Positions 19,956 to 27,570 of a stretch of 34,232 bases of DNA are shown in pieces. The stretch is from Rhodanobacteraceae bacterium (GTDB lineage: Bacteria; Pseudomonadota; Gammaproteobacteria; Xanthomonadales; Rhodanobacteraceae). The position numbers and the translations under genes were made by a program. Positions within the stretch are counted from its first letter, which is position 1, and every line of letters starts with the position of its first letter. Location of the stretch: contig JAJPHA010000079.1 of the NCBI GenBank assembly GCA_021325475.1, positions 1 through 34,232 of the forward strand, written 5' to 3'. Under the pieces are notes generated by a model. The model was given only the letters and a program-made list of their open reading frames with translations. It did not search any database and had not been told where the DNA came from.

Positions 19956-21026
19956 CTACGACACCACTCGCACCAGGCCGCGGCCGCGCGGCACGGCGAC
20001 GCGGTTGCGGCCCTCCGCCTTGGCGCGATACATCGCCGCGTCGGCGCGCTCGATCCAGGCGCGCGCGTGCTCGAACTCGCGCGTCGCCTCGGCGATGCCG
20101 ACGCTGACCGAGCAGCGCAGCAGCGGCTGTCCCGGCAGGCGCAGCTCGGCCACGCGCGCGCGGATGCGCTCGGCGACCGCCTGGGCGCCGCCGGCACCGG
20201 TGTTGGTCAGGATCACGCCGAACTCGTCGCCGCCGTAACGGCCGCAGACGTCGCAGTCGCGCGTGCATTCGCGGATCGTCGCGGCGACCGCGCGGATGAT
20301 CTCGTCGCCGACCAGATGGCCATGGTGATCGTTGATGCGCTTGAAGTCGTCGAGGTCGATCATCATCAGCGTGGCGGGCTGGCCGCCGCGCTGGAAACGA
20401 TGCAGTTCCTGGTTGACGCTGTGCTGCCAGTAAGTCTGGTTGAGCAGGCCGGTGGCGATGTCGATGCGGTTGAGCTGCTCGAGGTGACGGTTCTGGTCGC
20501 GCGCCTGACGCATCAGCGCGTGCGCACTGGCGCTGACGGCGAGCGGATAGCCGACCAGCAGCGGCAGCGTGGCGACGATGTGGAACATGGTCGTAGTCGG
20601 CGCGAAGGCGAACTCGTTGAGCGCGCTGGTCAGCGCACAGGCAAGCACGAGACCGGCGAGCGAACGCGCCAGCAGGCGCGCGCCGCCGATGTGCATCTTG
20701 CCGATGCCGAGCATCACCGCGATCATCACGCTCGGCAGCAGATTGAATTGCATCAGCGCGATCCAGCCGCCCGCCAGCGCGGCATCGACCTGCAGATGGC
20801 GCAGTTCCGCCGCGCGCGGATTGGCGTTGGCGCGCGCCAGCGCAAAGGCGAGGTGCGGCCAGGCGAAGCCGTGCAGCACGAGCAGGGCCCAGATCAGCCG
20901 GTGCACGTGCAACGTGACGAACACGGAGGCGACGGCGAAGAAGCCGAGGCCGAGTCCGATCGCCCGCAACCAGCGCATCCGCGCCACGAAGGCGAGATCG
21001 CGCGAGACGGTGGCGGTGGGCAGCAT
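19956..21026 (-). CDS. MASE2-domain diguanylate cyclase, 356 aa
   Basis: Makes cyclic di-GMP at the inner membrane. An N-terminal MASE2-like membrane domain with several hydrophobic helices (about 20-40, 44-60, 83-110, 118-135, 148-170) is followed by a GGDEF domain. The active site is RYGGDEFG (GGDEF at 265-269), and the inhibitory I-site RDCD (256-259) sits five residues upstream, so product inhibition is likely. The layout is that of E. coli DgcC (AdrA). ATG 21026 has a strong ribosome-binding site, GGGGAGAA. That G-rich site is complementary to the C-rich loops of the candidate small RNA encoded upstream. A possible promoter (TTGCCG, 15 bp, TAGGAT) lies at 21096-21122 on the minus strand. 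Confidence 0.93.
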   Translation of the reverse strand: MLPTATVSRDLAFVARMRWLRAIGLGLGFFAVASVFVTLHVHRLIWALLVLHGFAWPHLAFALARANANPRAAELRHLQVDAALAGGWIALMQFNLLPSVMIAVMLGIGKMHIGGARLLARSLAGLVLACALTSALNEFAFAPTTTMFHIVATLPLLVGYPLAVSASAHALMRQARDQNRHLEQLNRIDIATGLLNQTYWQHSVNQELHRFQRGGQPATLMMIDLDDFKRINDHHGHLVGDEIIRAVAATIRECTRDCDVCGRYGGDEFGVILTNTGAGGAQAVAERIRARVAELRLPGQPLLRCSVSVGIAEATREFEHARAWIERADAAMYRAKAEGRNRVAVPRGRGLVRVVS

Positions 21027-21181
21027 GGTCGTTCTCCCCGCGGGAGCGGCGGAGCGGTGTCCTCGACATCGCCGCGCGGCTTTTCCCGCAGCGCCATCCT
21101 AGTGCGCCGCGTGCGGCGGCAACATCCGTGCGAATACGTACCGGCGCCGTGTGCGCGGATCGGTCGGCTGCCATGCGGCGC

Positions 21182-21217
21182 AAAAAAAAGCGGCCGCTCC
21201 TGGGGAAGAGCGGCCGC
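21182..21217 (-). terminator. strong rho-independent terminator (minus strand)
   Basis: GAGCGGCCGC / GCGGCCGCTC 10-bp perfect stem (21190-21199 with 21208-21217), 8-nt loop, then eight A on the plus strand (U8 on the minus-strand RNA). It would end the small RNA and also any read-through from the two-component operon upstream. Confidence 0.88.
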
Positions 21218-21261
21218 GGACGCTGCCGATCTGCTGGGGGACAGATGGGTGGGCAGCGCGC
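21182..21261 (-). ncRNA. candidate small RNA with two C-rich hairpin loops
   Basis: On the minus strand, a compound hairpin (CGCTGCC / GGCAGCG, inner ATCTG / CAGAT, 21221-21258, loop TCCCCCAG) is followed by a 10-bp terminator hairpin with loop TTCCCCAG and eight U residues. A possible promoter is TTGCCG at 21290-21295 and ATTACG at 21267-21272 (17-bp spacing), giving an RNA of roughly 80 nt. No ORF fits. Two near-identical C-rich loops recall sX13, the Hfq-independent small RNA of Xanthomonas that pairs with G-rich ribosome-binding sites; I have not compared sequences. The 5' end is a guess. Confidence 0.55.
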
Positions 21262-21362
21262 GCCACCGTAATCCGACGGACGTTAAGACCGGCAAAAAAT
21301 TCGGGGCGCTTGGGAACGTCCGATGCCCCAGCGGTGCTGTCTTCGGCTGTGGCGGCGCACCC

Positions 21363-21459
21363 CCACAACCTCCATCAAACCCTTGCTGCGCAAGGGTTTG
21401 ATCGCCCCCTTGACTCAAGGGGGCTGAAGCGCAGGAGCGATGTTTTCCACGGGTTGTGG
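21363..21459. repeat. nested inverted-repeat element
   Basis: An outer pair CCACAACC (21363-21370) / GGTTGTGG (21452-21459) encloses two perfect hairpins: ATCAAACCCTTGC / GCAAGGGTTTGAT (13 bp, 3-nt loop, 21374-21402) and GCCCCCTTG / CAAGGGGGC (9 bp, 3-nt loop, 21404-21424). It lies just after the kinase stop codon at 21470. No transposase is nearby. It could be a REP/MITE-like element or a structured 3' UTR. Between it and the small-RNA candidate (about 21296-21357) I see nothing. Confidence 0.7.
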
Positions 21460-21469
21460 TGGGGTTCCC

Positions 21470-22729
21470 TCAGCCGCGCGCGCCGCCGCCGAAGCCGAGC
21501 TCGAAGCTTGGCGCGTTGCCATCGCCGTACTGTTCGCGCAGCGTCCAGCCCCAGCGTTCGCACACCCGCCGGATCATGCCGAGGCCGAGGATGCGATCGG
21601 CCCGCTCGCCCGGCCGCGGCGCGGGTTCCGCGGCCGCGGTGAGCGCCTGCGCGTGCTCGATGCGCAGCGCCTCGGGGGTGACGTCGATGCGCAGCGTGCC
21701 GCCTTCGACGAACTGCGTGGCGGCGCGCAGCAGATTGCCGATGACGATGCGCAGCACCCGCTGCGGCGCCGGCACGATCACGCCGGCGGCGCCGCGATGC
21801 TCGACCGCCACGCGCTTCTCGTGCAGCGCATCGGTGCGCTCGCGCAGCAGTTGCCGCACCACCGCATCGACGTCGGCCCGACCGAGCTCGGCCAGCTCGC
21901 GCTCGTCGCTGCGTGCGAGCAGCAGCAGGGCGTCGAGCAGGTCGCCGAGCTCGTCACTGCCGCGCAGCATGCGTTTCAACCGCGCCTCGGTGGCGGCGTC
22001 GCACTGGCCGCTGTCGAGCATCACCTCGATCGCGCCGCGGATCACCGCGAGCGGCGTGCGCAGCTCGTGGCTGGCATCCGCGGTGAAGGCGCGTTCGCGG
22101 CGCACGTATTCGTACAGTTTTTCCTGGTAGCGATCGAACGCCTGCGCCAGCGCGCCGACTTCGTCCTCGGCGAACTCCGGCGCGAGCTTGGCGATGTCGC
22201 GCCGCGCCGGATCGAGCACCTCGACGTGTCCGGCCAGCCGCCGCACCGGCTCGATCGCGCGTCCCGCCCACAGCCAGCCGAGCCAGGCGGAGAGCCCGGT
22301 GCCGAACACCACCAGGGCGATGAGGTCGCGGGCGAGGCGGCGCTCGCGCCGGCTCTCCAGGCCGATGTCGAGCACCACGTACAGATGCCGGCCGGCGACG
22401 TCGTACACGGCGACGTGGCGCTCGCCGGCGGCGTCCTGCACCTCGTGGAATCCCGGCGCCAGCGCCTTCAGCTCGGGCGGCGGCGCGTTGCGACCGACGG
22501 CGTCGTCGATGAACACGTAGAAGTGCCGCGTGTGCGGATGCGGCGTGCGGCCGTCGTCGGCGTAGCGCGCGCGCAGATACTCGCCTTCCACGCGCAGCAT
22601 CTCGTCGACCAGGCGGTGTACGTAGGAATCGGAGAAATGCACCGCGACCAGCGCCACGCAGGCACTGACCACGAAGCCCAAGCCGGCGAAGGTGAGCGCG
22701 ACGCGCGCGCGCAGGCCGACCCTAGGCAT
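21470..22729 (-). CDS. OmpR-system histidine kinase with degenerate ATPase domain, 419 aa
   Basis: Partner of the adjacent response regulator. It has TM1 (about 10-30), a periplasmic sensor region (31-133), TM2 (135-156), a HAMP domain and a HisKA box with H221 in FTADASHELRTPLAVI. The ATP-binding domain is abnormal. The N-box reads NLLRAA (A336 where the Mg-binding Asn is expected), the G1 box DxGxG is missing (the region reads ALRIEHAQAL), and only a GLGM remnant of the G2 box remains (382-385). It may be a phosphatase or a dead kinase. ATG 22729 overlaps the regulator stop by 8 bp. No frameshift is visible. Confidence 0.88.
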   Translation of the reverse strand: MPRVGLRARVALTFAGLGFVVSACVALVAVHFSDSYVHRLVDEMLRVEGEYLRARYADDGRTPHPHTRHFYVFIDDAVGRNAPPPELKALAPGFHEVQDAAGERHVAVYDVAGRHLYVVLDIGLESRRERRLARDLIALVVFGTGLSAWLGWLWAGRAIEPVRRLAGHVEVLDPARRDIAKLAPEFAEDEVGALAQAFDRYQEKLYEYVRRERAFTADASHELRTPLAVIRGAIEVMLDSGQCDAATEARLKRMLRGSDELGDLLDALLLLARSDERELAELGRADVDAVVRQLLRERTDALHEKRVAVEHRGAAGVIVPAPQRVLRIVIGNLLRAATQFVEGGTLRIDVTPEALRIEHAQALTAAAEPAPRPGERADRILGLGMIRRVCERWGWTLREQYGDGNAPSFELGFGGGARG

Positions 22730-23402
22730 CCACCGATTCCGCGATGCGATAGCCGAAGCCATGGACGGTGTGCAGCAGACGGGTGTCGAAGGGTCGGTCG
22801 ATGACCGAGCGCAGCACCGACAGATGCGTGTGCAGGGTGGCGATGTCGCCGCCGTTCTCGCCCCACAGCGCCTGCGCCAGCTCGGCGTGGCGCACCAGAT
22901 GCGGCGAGCGGCGCATCAGCAGTTCCAGCAGCACGAAGCCGGCGCGGGTGAGGGCGAGGCGCTGGCCGCCGCGCTCGACGGTCTGGTTCGCGGGGTCCAG
23001 CGCCAGATCCGCCACCCGCAGCACCTCGCCCTGCTGCAGGCGATGGCGGCGATGGAGCGCGCGGATGCGCGCCTCCAGTTCCTTCATCGCGAACGGCTTG
23101 ACCAGATAATCGTCGGCGCCGTGCGCGAATCCTTCCAGCTTGTCGTCGAGCGTGTCGCGCGCGGTCAGCATCAGCACCGGCACGTCCTGCTGCGCCTCGC
23201 GCAACCGGCGGCACAGATCCAGGCCGTCGAGCTTGGGCAGGCCGAGATCGAGCACGATCACGTCGTAGTTTCCCTCCAGCGCCATGCGCAGGCCGAGCGC
23301 GCCGTCGCCGGCGTGATCCATGACGAAGCCGCGATGCTCCAGGTAATCCCAGATGTTCGCGGCGATGTCGCGCTGATCTTCGATGAGCAGGATGCGCAGC
23401 AT
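22722..23402 (-). CDS. OmpR/PhoP-family response regulator, 226 aa
   Basis: DNA-binding regulator of a two-component system. The receiver domain has the acidic pair in LLIEDQRD, phospho-acceptor D52 (VIVLDLGLPKLDG), T78 in LTARD and K100 in LVKPF. The C-terminal winged helix ends with the standard LHTVHGFGYRIAE. All phosphorylation residues are intact although the paired kinase looks impaired. ATG 23402 gives MLRILLIEDQRD; the frame is open further upstream but unconserved. A possible promoter -10 (TATACT) lies about 50 bp upstream. Confidence 0.93.
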   Translation of the reverse strand: MLRILLIEDQRDIAANIWDYLEHRGFVMDHAGDGALGLRMALEGNYDVIVLDLGLPKLDGLDLCRRLREAQQDVPVLMLTARDTLDDKLEGFAHGADDYLVKPFAMKELEARIRALHRRHRLQQGEVLRVADLALDPANQTVERGGQRLALTRAGFVLLELLMRRSPHLVRHAELAQALWGENGGDIATLHTHLSVLRSVIDRPFDTRLLHTVHGFGYRIAESVDA

Positions 23403-23449
23403 GGGCGCTGCCGGAACGGGCGATGCGTCGAGCGTGAGCGGATGGGCAG

Positions 23450-23455
23450 AGTATA
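23450..23455 (-). promoter_or_regulatory. candidate -10 (TATACT) of the response regulator operon
   Basis: On the minus strand TGTATACTCTG lies about 50 bp before the regulator start. There is no clear -35. The surrounding 16 bp (GGCAGAGTATACATTG on plus) recur with one change inside rsmB at 8811-8826. Confidence 0.35.
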
Positions 23456-23523
23456 CATTGACGCGCGGCGCGATGGCCCGCGCACGGTCACCCGATGGCG
23501 CGGCGAACGCCACCCCGCGCCCG

Positions 23524-23916
23524 TCAATCGGCGGCCAGCTTCGCGCCCTGCTCGCGCAGCAGCGCACGCAGCACCGAGCGGTGGCAATGCGCCTCGTCCT
23601 CGCAATAGCAGCCGACCGAGAAATCCGTTGCGTGCGAAAGCGCCGCGAGCAGCGCGATCGCGTGGCGGTTCTCCGGGGTCGCCATCTCCGCGCGATAGCG
23701 GCGTTTGAACGCCGTCCACTGTGCCTCGGTCCGCGCCGCGTGCGCCTGCTTCATCAGCGCCAGACTCGGCGCGAGATTCGGAAACCACACGTCGAACCAG
23801 TTGTCCGAGGCGTAGCGCGATTTCGGCACGCCGCGCGGCGGTCGGCGCGCGGTGCCGATGCGCAGGCCCTCGTTCCTGCCGCGCGGACTGCCGAGCCGGA
23901 CGATGCGCACGCTCAT
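23524..23916 (-). CDS. DUF488 family protein, 130 aa
   Basis: Small cytosolic protein of the DUF488 (YeaO-like) family, biochemical role unknown. It shows the conserved N-terminus VRIVRLGSPRGRNEGLRIG, a central DVWFPNLAPS and the C-terminal cysteine-histidine signature CYCEDEAHCHRS. ATG 23916 is preceded by GAGGGTGGG at good spacing. It is the last of a series of small minus-strand genes downstream of the S9 peptidase; 120 bp separate it from the next one upstream. Confidence 0.85.
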   Translation of the reverse strand: MSVRIVRLGSPRGRNEGLRIGTARRPPRGVPKSRYASDNWFDVWFPNLAPSLALMKQAHAARTEAQWTAFKRRYRAEMATPENRHAIALLAALSHATDFSVGCYCEDEAHCHRSVLRALLREQGAKLAAD

Positions 23917-24037
23917 GGTCCCACCCTCGTCGTGCAACTATGCCACCAGACTACCACTGCGGGGATGAGGCGGCGCAGGGGCGGCTCTCGACAATCCGCG
24001 GCCAAGACAATCCGGCCGAGCACAAGGACGCATTCTC

Positions 24038-24241
24038 CTAATGAACGCCCAGCCTGATCCAAAAGCCCGACGTGAGCAGGGACGCTAGCAGGAGAAGCCG
24101 AAACGCCTGCCAATAGTGGAGCGTCTTCAGTCCGAATACGTCAGGCATGGTGGCATTCCACAACCACTGAAACACAGCCACCCCGATCGCTACGAGCGTT
24201 ACGGCGAGCACAACAAAGAATACGAGACCAACCAGCACCAT
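24038..24241 (-). CDS. small two-helix membrane protein, 67 aa
   Basis: Begins MVLVGLVFFVVLAVTLVAIG, a transmembrane helix. It then has LWNATMPDVFGL, a second hydrophobic segment (HYWQAFRLLLLASLL) and a short tail. The pattern WN..MP..FGL...WQA..LLLL is that of a widespread family of uncharacterised small inner-membrane proteins. ATG 24241 has GGAG ten bases upstream. Its base composition is clearly less GC-rich than the neighbours, and codons such as AGA, AAA and ACA appear, suggesting recent acquisition or relaxed selection. The C-terminus GFWIRLGVH departs from the usual glycine-rich ending. Confidence 0.6.
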   Translation of the reverse strand: MVLVGLVFFVVLAVTLVAIGVAVFQWLWNATMPDVFGLKTLHYWQAFRLLLLASLLTSGFWIRLGVH

Positions 24242-24335
24242 GTGGTTCTTGCTCCAAGCAGTATTGAACTCTCGAAATGCGATCTGATACCTGACTCGCA
24301 CCGCCCCGCGAAGCGATGTCGTCCTGGACGAAACG

Positions 24336-24716
24336 CTAGCCCTTGCGCGAGGCGCGGTTGAGCGCGGCCGCCGCCCGGACCAGGTCGCGGAACGCCGGCT
24401 CGTCGAGCGTATCGCCCGCCTGCAGATCGATGGCGCGTCTGACCTTGCCATCCGTGCCGGCGTTGAACAGTCCGTGCGGGTCGGGCAACGCGGCGCCTCT
24501 GGCGAAGGTGAGCTTGACCTTGTCCTTGTAAGTCTCGCCGGTGCAAATGATGCCATCGAGCGACCAGACCGGCACCCCGGCGGGGTTCGACGGCTTCGCC
24601 CATTTCCGCTCCTCGATGGCTTGCGGCTCCGCCTGCTGGATCAGGCGCCGGACGCGATCGAGCAGTTCTGCCCGCCAGTCGTTGCGTGTGCTGAAGACTT
24701 TGCTGGAATCACTCAT
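24336..24716 (-). CDS. DUF1801 (YdhG-like) domain protein, 126 aa
   Basis: Compact cytosolic protein of the DUF1801/YdhG fold. Family features are the N-terminal helix LLDRVRRLIQQAEP, EERKWAKPSNPAGVPVWS, ICTGETYKDKVKLTFARGA and DLQAGDTLDEPAFRDLVRAA. The molecular role is unknown; a frataxin-like iron role has been suggested for relatives but cannot be read here. ATG 24716 overlaps the end of the tiny upstream frame. It is probably co-transcribed with the S9 peptidase. Confidence 0.85.
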   Translation of the reverse strand: MSDSSKVFSTRNDWRAELLDRVRRLIQQAEPQAIEERKWAKPSNPAGVPVWSLDGIICTGETYKDKVKLTFARGAALPDPHGLFNAGTDGKVRRAIDLQAGDTLDEPAFRDLVRAAAALNRASRKG

Positions 24717-24855
24717 CGGCGAATCTTGCCATGAGGGCCGACAGCGGAGTCAAGCGGCCGCTCGGCTGCGGCGGCGTGCCGAGCCCGCTCGATCGCCAGA
24801 ACTGCGTGCACACTGCGCTGCCAGCCGCCAGCACCAGGGCGGCGACCCGTGTCAC
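24709..24855 (-). CDS. possible coupled micro-ORF, 48 aa
   Basis: Not recognised. GTG 24855 overlaps the S9 peptidase stop as GTGA, the same junction seen at several real gene pairs in this window, and its stop overlaps the DUF1801 start by 8 bp. The product begins MTRVAALVLAAGSAVC, a hydrophobic stretch like a short signal or anchor, then a proline-rich part. Codon use is less biased (CGA, AGA, ACT), so it may be only a spacer that couples translation. Confidence 0.25.
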   Translation of the reverse strand: MTRVAALVLAAGSAVCTQFWRSSGLGTPPQPSGRLTPLSALMARFADE

Positions 24856-27281
24856 CGCAGGTGGGTCTCGAACAGCCGATCGATGCGTTTGTATTCGTCG
24901 AGCCACGAATCGGCGTTGACGAAGCCGTGGCGATCGAGCGGATAGGGCGCGATCCAGAAATCGTCCTTGTGCAGTTCGATCAGGCGCTGGTACAGGCGCA
25001 CCGAGTCTTCGAACAGCACGTTGTTGTCGATCATGCCGTGGCAGATCAGCAGGGGATCGCGCAGGCCCTCGGCGAATTCGATCGGCGAGGAGCGCCGGTA
25101 GGCGAGCGGATCGAGCTGCGGGCGATTGAGGATGTCGGACGTGTACTCGTCGTCGTATTGCGTCCAGTCGGTGACCGGCCGCAGCGCCGCGCCGGCGGCG
25201 AATTCGCCGGGTGCGCGAAACAGCGCCATCAGGGTAAGAAATCCGCCGTAGGAGCCGCCGTAGATGCCGACGCGCGCGGGATCGACGTGCCAGCGCTCGG
25301 TGAGCCAGCGCTTGCCGTCTTGCAGGTCCTCCAGTTCGGGGTGGCCCATCTGCCGGTAGATCGCCACGCGCCAGTCGCGGCCGTAGCCTTCCGAGGCGCG
25401 GTAGTCCATGTCGAGCACGAGATAGCCGCGCCGCACCAGCAGGTTGTGGAACATCTGCTCGCGGAAGTAGTACGGGAATTTCCGGTGCACGTTCTGGGTG
25501 TAGCCGGCGCCGTGGACGAACAGCACGGCGGGATGCATTGTGGAATTGTCCACATTTTCCGGCCGGTACAGCTTGGCGTGGATCGTGCCGCGGAAGTGCG
25601 TGGACGGCACCTCGACGAATTCCGGCGCGATCCAGGTGAGCGCCCGGTAGCGCGGCGTGCGCGTGTCGGTGAGCTCGCGCGGCGCGCCGCTGCCGTCGGC
25701 CGCGACCAGCGCGAGCTGGGGCGGCACGTAGCTCGCGGAGTGCGCGACCAGGAGCCGCGTGCCGTCGTGCGCCAGCGCGAAGTCCTCGACACCGCCATAG
25801 CGCGTGACGCGCTCGAGCGCGCCGCCGCCGGCGGGCACGCGGTAGACGTCGTAGGCATATGGCGCCTCGGCGTTGGCGCGCAGGTAGAACCAGCGGCCGT
25901 CGGCGGAGAGCTGCGGCTGCGACACCTCGAAGCGGCCGTGCGTCAGCGCCTGGGCGCGGCCGTCGAGCGGCTTGGTATACAAGTGCGCAAAGCCGCTCTC
26001 CTCGGACACGTACCAGAGCGTGCGCGCGTCGTCGCGCCAGCCGAACTCATTGAAGTTCCAGTTGATCCAGGCGTCGTCGTGCAGGCGGTGCTGCGGCACG
26101 AGTGCCTTGCGCGCCGGATCCACGCTCGCGATCCAGCGATCCTTGTTGTCGCGCGCGCGCAGCAGCACCGCGGCGTGCGCGCCGTCGCGCGCGAACGCGA
26201 TGTCGGCGACCTCGAGCTCGCGCGCGGCCGGCCGGGTCTTCTTCGCTGCGGCGTCCTTCGCTTCCGGTTTGCGGGTGAGACCGGCGCGTTCGTTCTCCTC
26301 GCGCACGGCCTCGAGCGGATCGTCGCCGAGGCCCGGCAGCGGCGCGTAGTCGAGTCGGGTCAGCGTGTGCGCGGCGAGATCGGCCAGCCACAGCGTCTGC
26401 GGCGCCGGCGGATTGCGGCCGACGCGCACGCGCTCGTCCTCGAATTCCTCGTAGCCGGATTCGGTGACGAAGCGGGTGAGCTTGCCCTTGCGGCCCTCGT
26501 CGAAGTTCTTCGGCTGGGTCACGGCCAGCAGCCAGCGCGTATCGGGCGACAGCGCGGTCCGGACCAGCTTGACCTCGTCGCCGAGCCAGAACGGCAGCGG
26601 TGCGCGCGTGGCGTCGGCGCGCTGGCGCGCCTGCGCTTCCTCGCGCGCGGCCTGCTTGTCGGCGTCCTGCTTGCGCAGGGTCGAGAACAGGCGCAGTTGC
26701 AGTTCGCGCAGATCGTCCGCCGCCGGCGGCGCGTCGGGATCCTTCTCCGGCTTGAGCAGCGCGGCCGGCGCGGTGACGCCGGTGGCGAGATCGTGCACGA
26801 ACCAGTCGGTGCCGACACGGAAGCTCAATCGCCGCCCGTCCGGCGAGAACTGCGGCGCGGTCTCCTCCTGCGGCGTGCGCGTGATCTGGCGCAGCGCGCC
26901 GCCGGCGAGCTCGCGCACGAAGATGTCGCCGTTGCGCACGAACGCCGCGCGCGTGCCGCTCGCGTCGTAGACGGTCTGACAGCCGTCGGCCTCGGCCATC
27001 GCCGCGGCATCGACCACGCGGTCCTCGCCGCTCGCGAGATCGATCCGATGCAGATCGCGCACCGACGAGCCGGCGCGCTTCACGCGGTAGTACACGGTCT
27101 GGCCATCGACACTGAAATACGGTGCCACGGCGTGAGGCATGAACAATTCCGGCAGCTCGATCATGGCGGCGATCCAGTCCGGATCGGCCATGATCTCCGC
27201 GAGCGTCGGCGGCGCGGGTTGGGCAAGCGCCGAGCCGGCGGCGAGCAGGGCGGTGACGGTGGCGAGGAGGACACGGGACAC
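24852..27281 (-). CDS. secreted S9 family prolyl oligopeptidase/dipeptidyl peptidase, 809 aa
   Basis: Exported serine peptidase of the DPP-IV/acylaminoacyl peptidase type. A signal peptide (MSRVLLATVTALLAAGSALAQ) is followed by a beta-propeller (about 40-560) with repeated SPDGRR / SADGRWF blades. The alpha/beta hydrolase domain has the nucleophile S677 in YGGSYGGF, D752 in GMIDNN and H785 in DRHGF. GTG 27281 is preferred because AGGA precedes it at eight bases and it starts directly at the signal peptide; ATG codons further upstream would bury the signal. An AT-rich island at 25536-25560 lies inside the gene. It likely cleaves short, proline-containing peptides in the periplasm. Confidence 0.92.
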   Translation of the reverse strand: MSRVLLATVTALLAAGSALAQPAPPTLAEIMADPDWIAAMIELPELFMPHAVAPYFSVDGQTVYYRVKRAGSSVRDLHRIDLASGEDRVVDAAAMAEADGCQTVYDASGTRAAFVRNGDIFVRELAGGALRQITRTPQEETAPQFSPDGRRLSFRVGTDWFVHDLATGVTAPAALLKPEKDPDAPPAADDLRELQLRLFSTLRKQDADKQAAREEAQARQRADATRAPLPFWLGDEVKLVRTALSPDTRWLLAVTQPKNFDEGRKGKLTRFVTESGYEEFEDERVRVGRNPPAPQTLWLADLAAHTLTRLDYAPLPGLGDDPLEAVREENERAGLTRKPEAKDAAAKKTRPAARELEVADIAFARDGAHAAVLLRARDNKDRWIASVDPARKALVPQHRLHDDAWINWNFNEFGWRDDARTLWYVSEESGFAHLYTKPLDGRAQALTHGRFEVSQPQLSADGRWFYLRANAEAPYAYDVYRVPAGGGALERVTRYGGVEDFALAHDGTRLLVAHSASYVPPQLALVAADGSGAPRELTDTRTPRYRALTWIAPEFVEVPSTHFRGTIHAKLYRPENVDNSTMHPAVLFVHGAGYTQNVHRKFPYYFREQMFHNLLVRRGYLVLDMDYRASEGYGRDWRVAIYRQMGHPELEDLQDGKRWLTERWHVDPARVGIYGGSYGGFLTLMALFRAPGEFAAGAALRPVTDWTQYDDEYTSDILNRPQLDPLAYRRSSPIEFAEGLRDPLLICHGMIDNNVLFEDSVRLYQRLIELHKDDFWIAPYPLDRHGFVNADSWLDEYKRIDRLFETHLR

Positions 27282-27360
27282 GGCAAATCCTGGGTTGGGC
27301 GAAAGTGCCAAGCGTAGCCGAGCGCCGCGCCCGCGCCAGCGGTCGGAAGTCATGCGGGGG

Positions 27361-27529
27361 TGAGCGGTCAACGGTGAGCGGTGAGCGGGGGAGCAGGGAG
27401 GGGGAGTGGAACGAGCCCACGGGAATCGGGAATCGGAGGAGCATTCATCGACTCTCTACTTCCGATCGATTCTTGAGGGCTGAGGGCTGCAAAGCTTTTT
27501 CTACTCCCTACTCCCTATTCCCCATTCCC
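27361..27529. repeat. composite heptamer repeat element, locus C
   Basis: Occupies most of the 289-bp divergent region between the S9 peptidase and the esterase. In order: 7-bp units TGAGCGG, TCAACGG, TGAGCGG, TGAGCGG (27361-27388); a G-rich stretch; GGGAATC twice (27421-27434); TGAGGGC twice (27474-27487); a GCTGCAAAGCTTTTT hairpin-like core; and TACTCCC, TACTCCC, TATTCCC, CATTCCC (27502-27529). It combines the unit types found separately at the other loci. The esterase promoter must lie within or just after it. Confidence 0.88.
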
Positions 27530-27570
27530 GCCTTTTCCGGCACCATCGCGGCAACTCCGGAAGGACCGCC

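Noticed and set aside
19480-20238. Open frames through the tRNA-fragment array (both strands)
   Set aside because: The 141-bp period is a multiple of three, so any stop-free unit gives a long repetitive frame; the sequence is tRNA and hairpin DNA.
24849-27317. Long open frame (over 800 codons) on the plus strand opposite the S9 peptidase
   Set aside because: Antisense shadow caused by very high third-position GC; composition is Arg/Ala/Gly-rich with no recognisable domain, while the minus strand has a full catalytic triad and signal peptide.
27282-27371. Upstream ATG starts for the S9 peptidase
   Set aside because: They would place 18-30 charged residues before an evident signal peptide and reach into the heptamer repeat; GTG 27281 has its own AGGA site.
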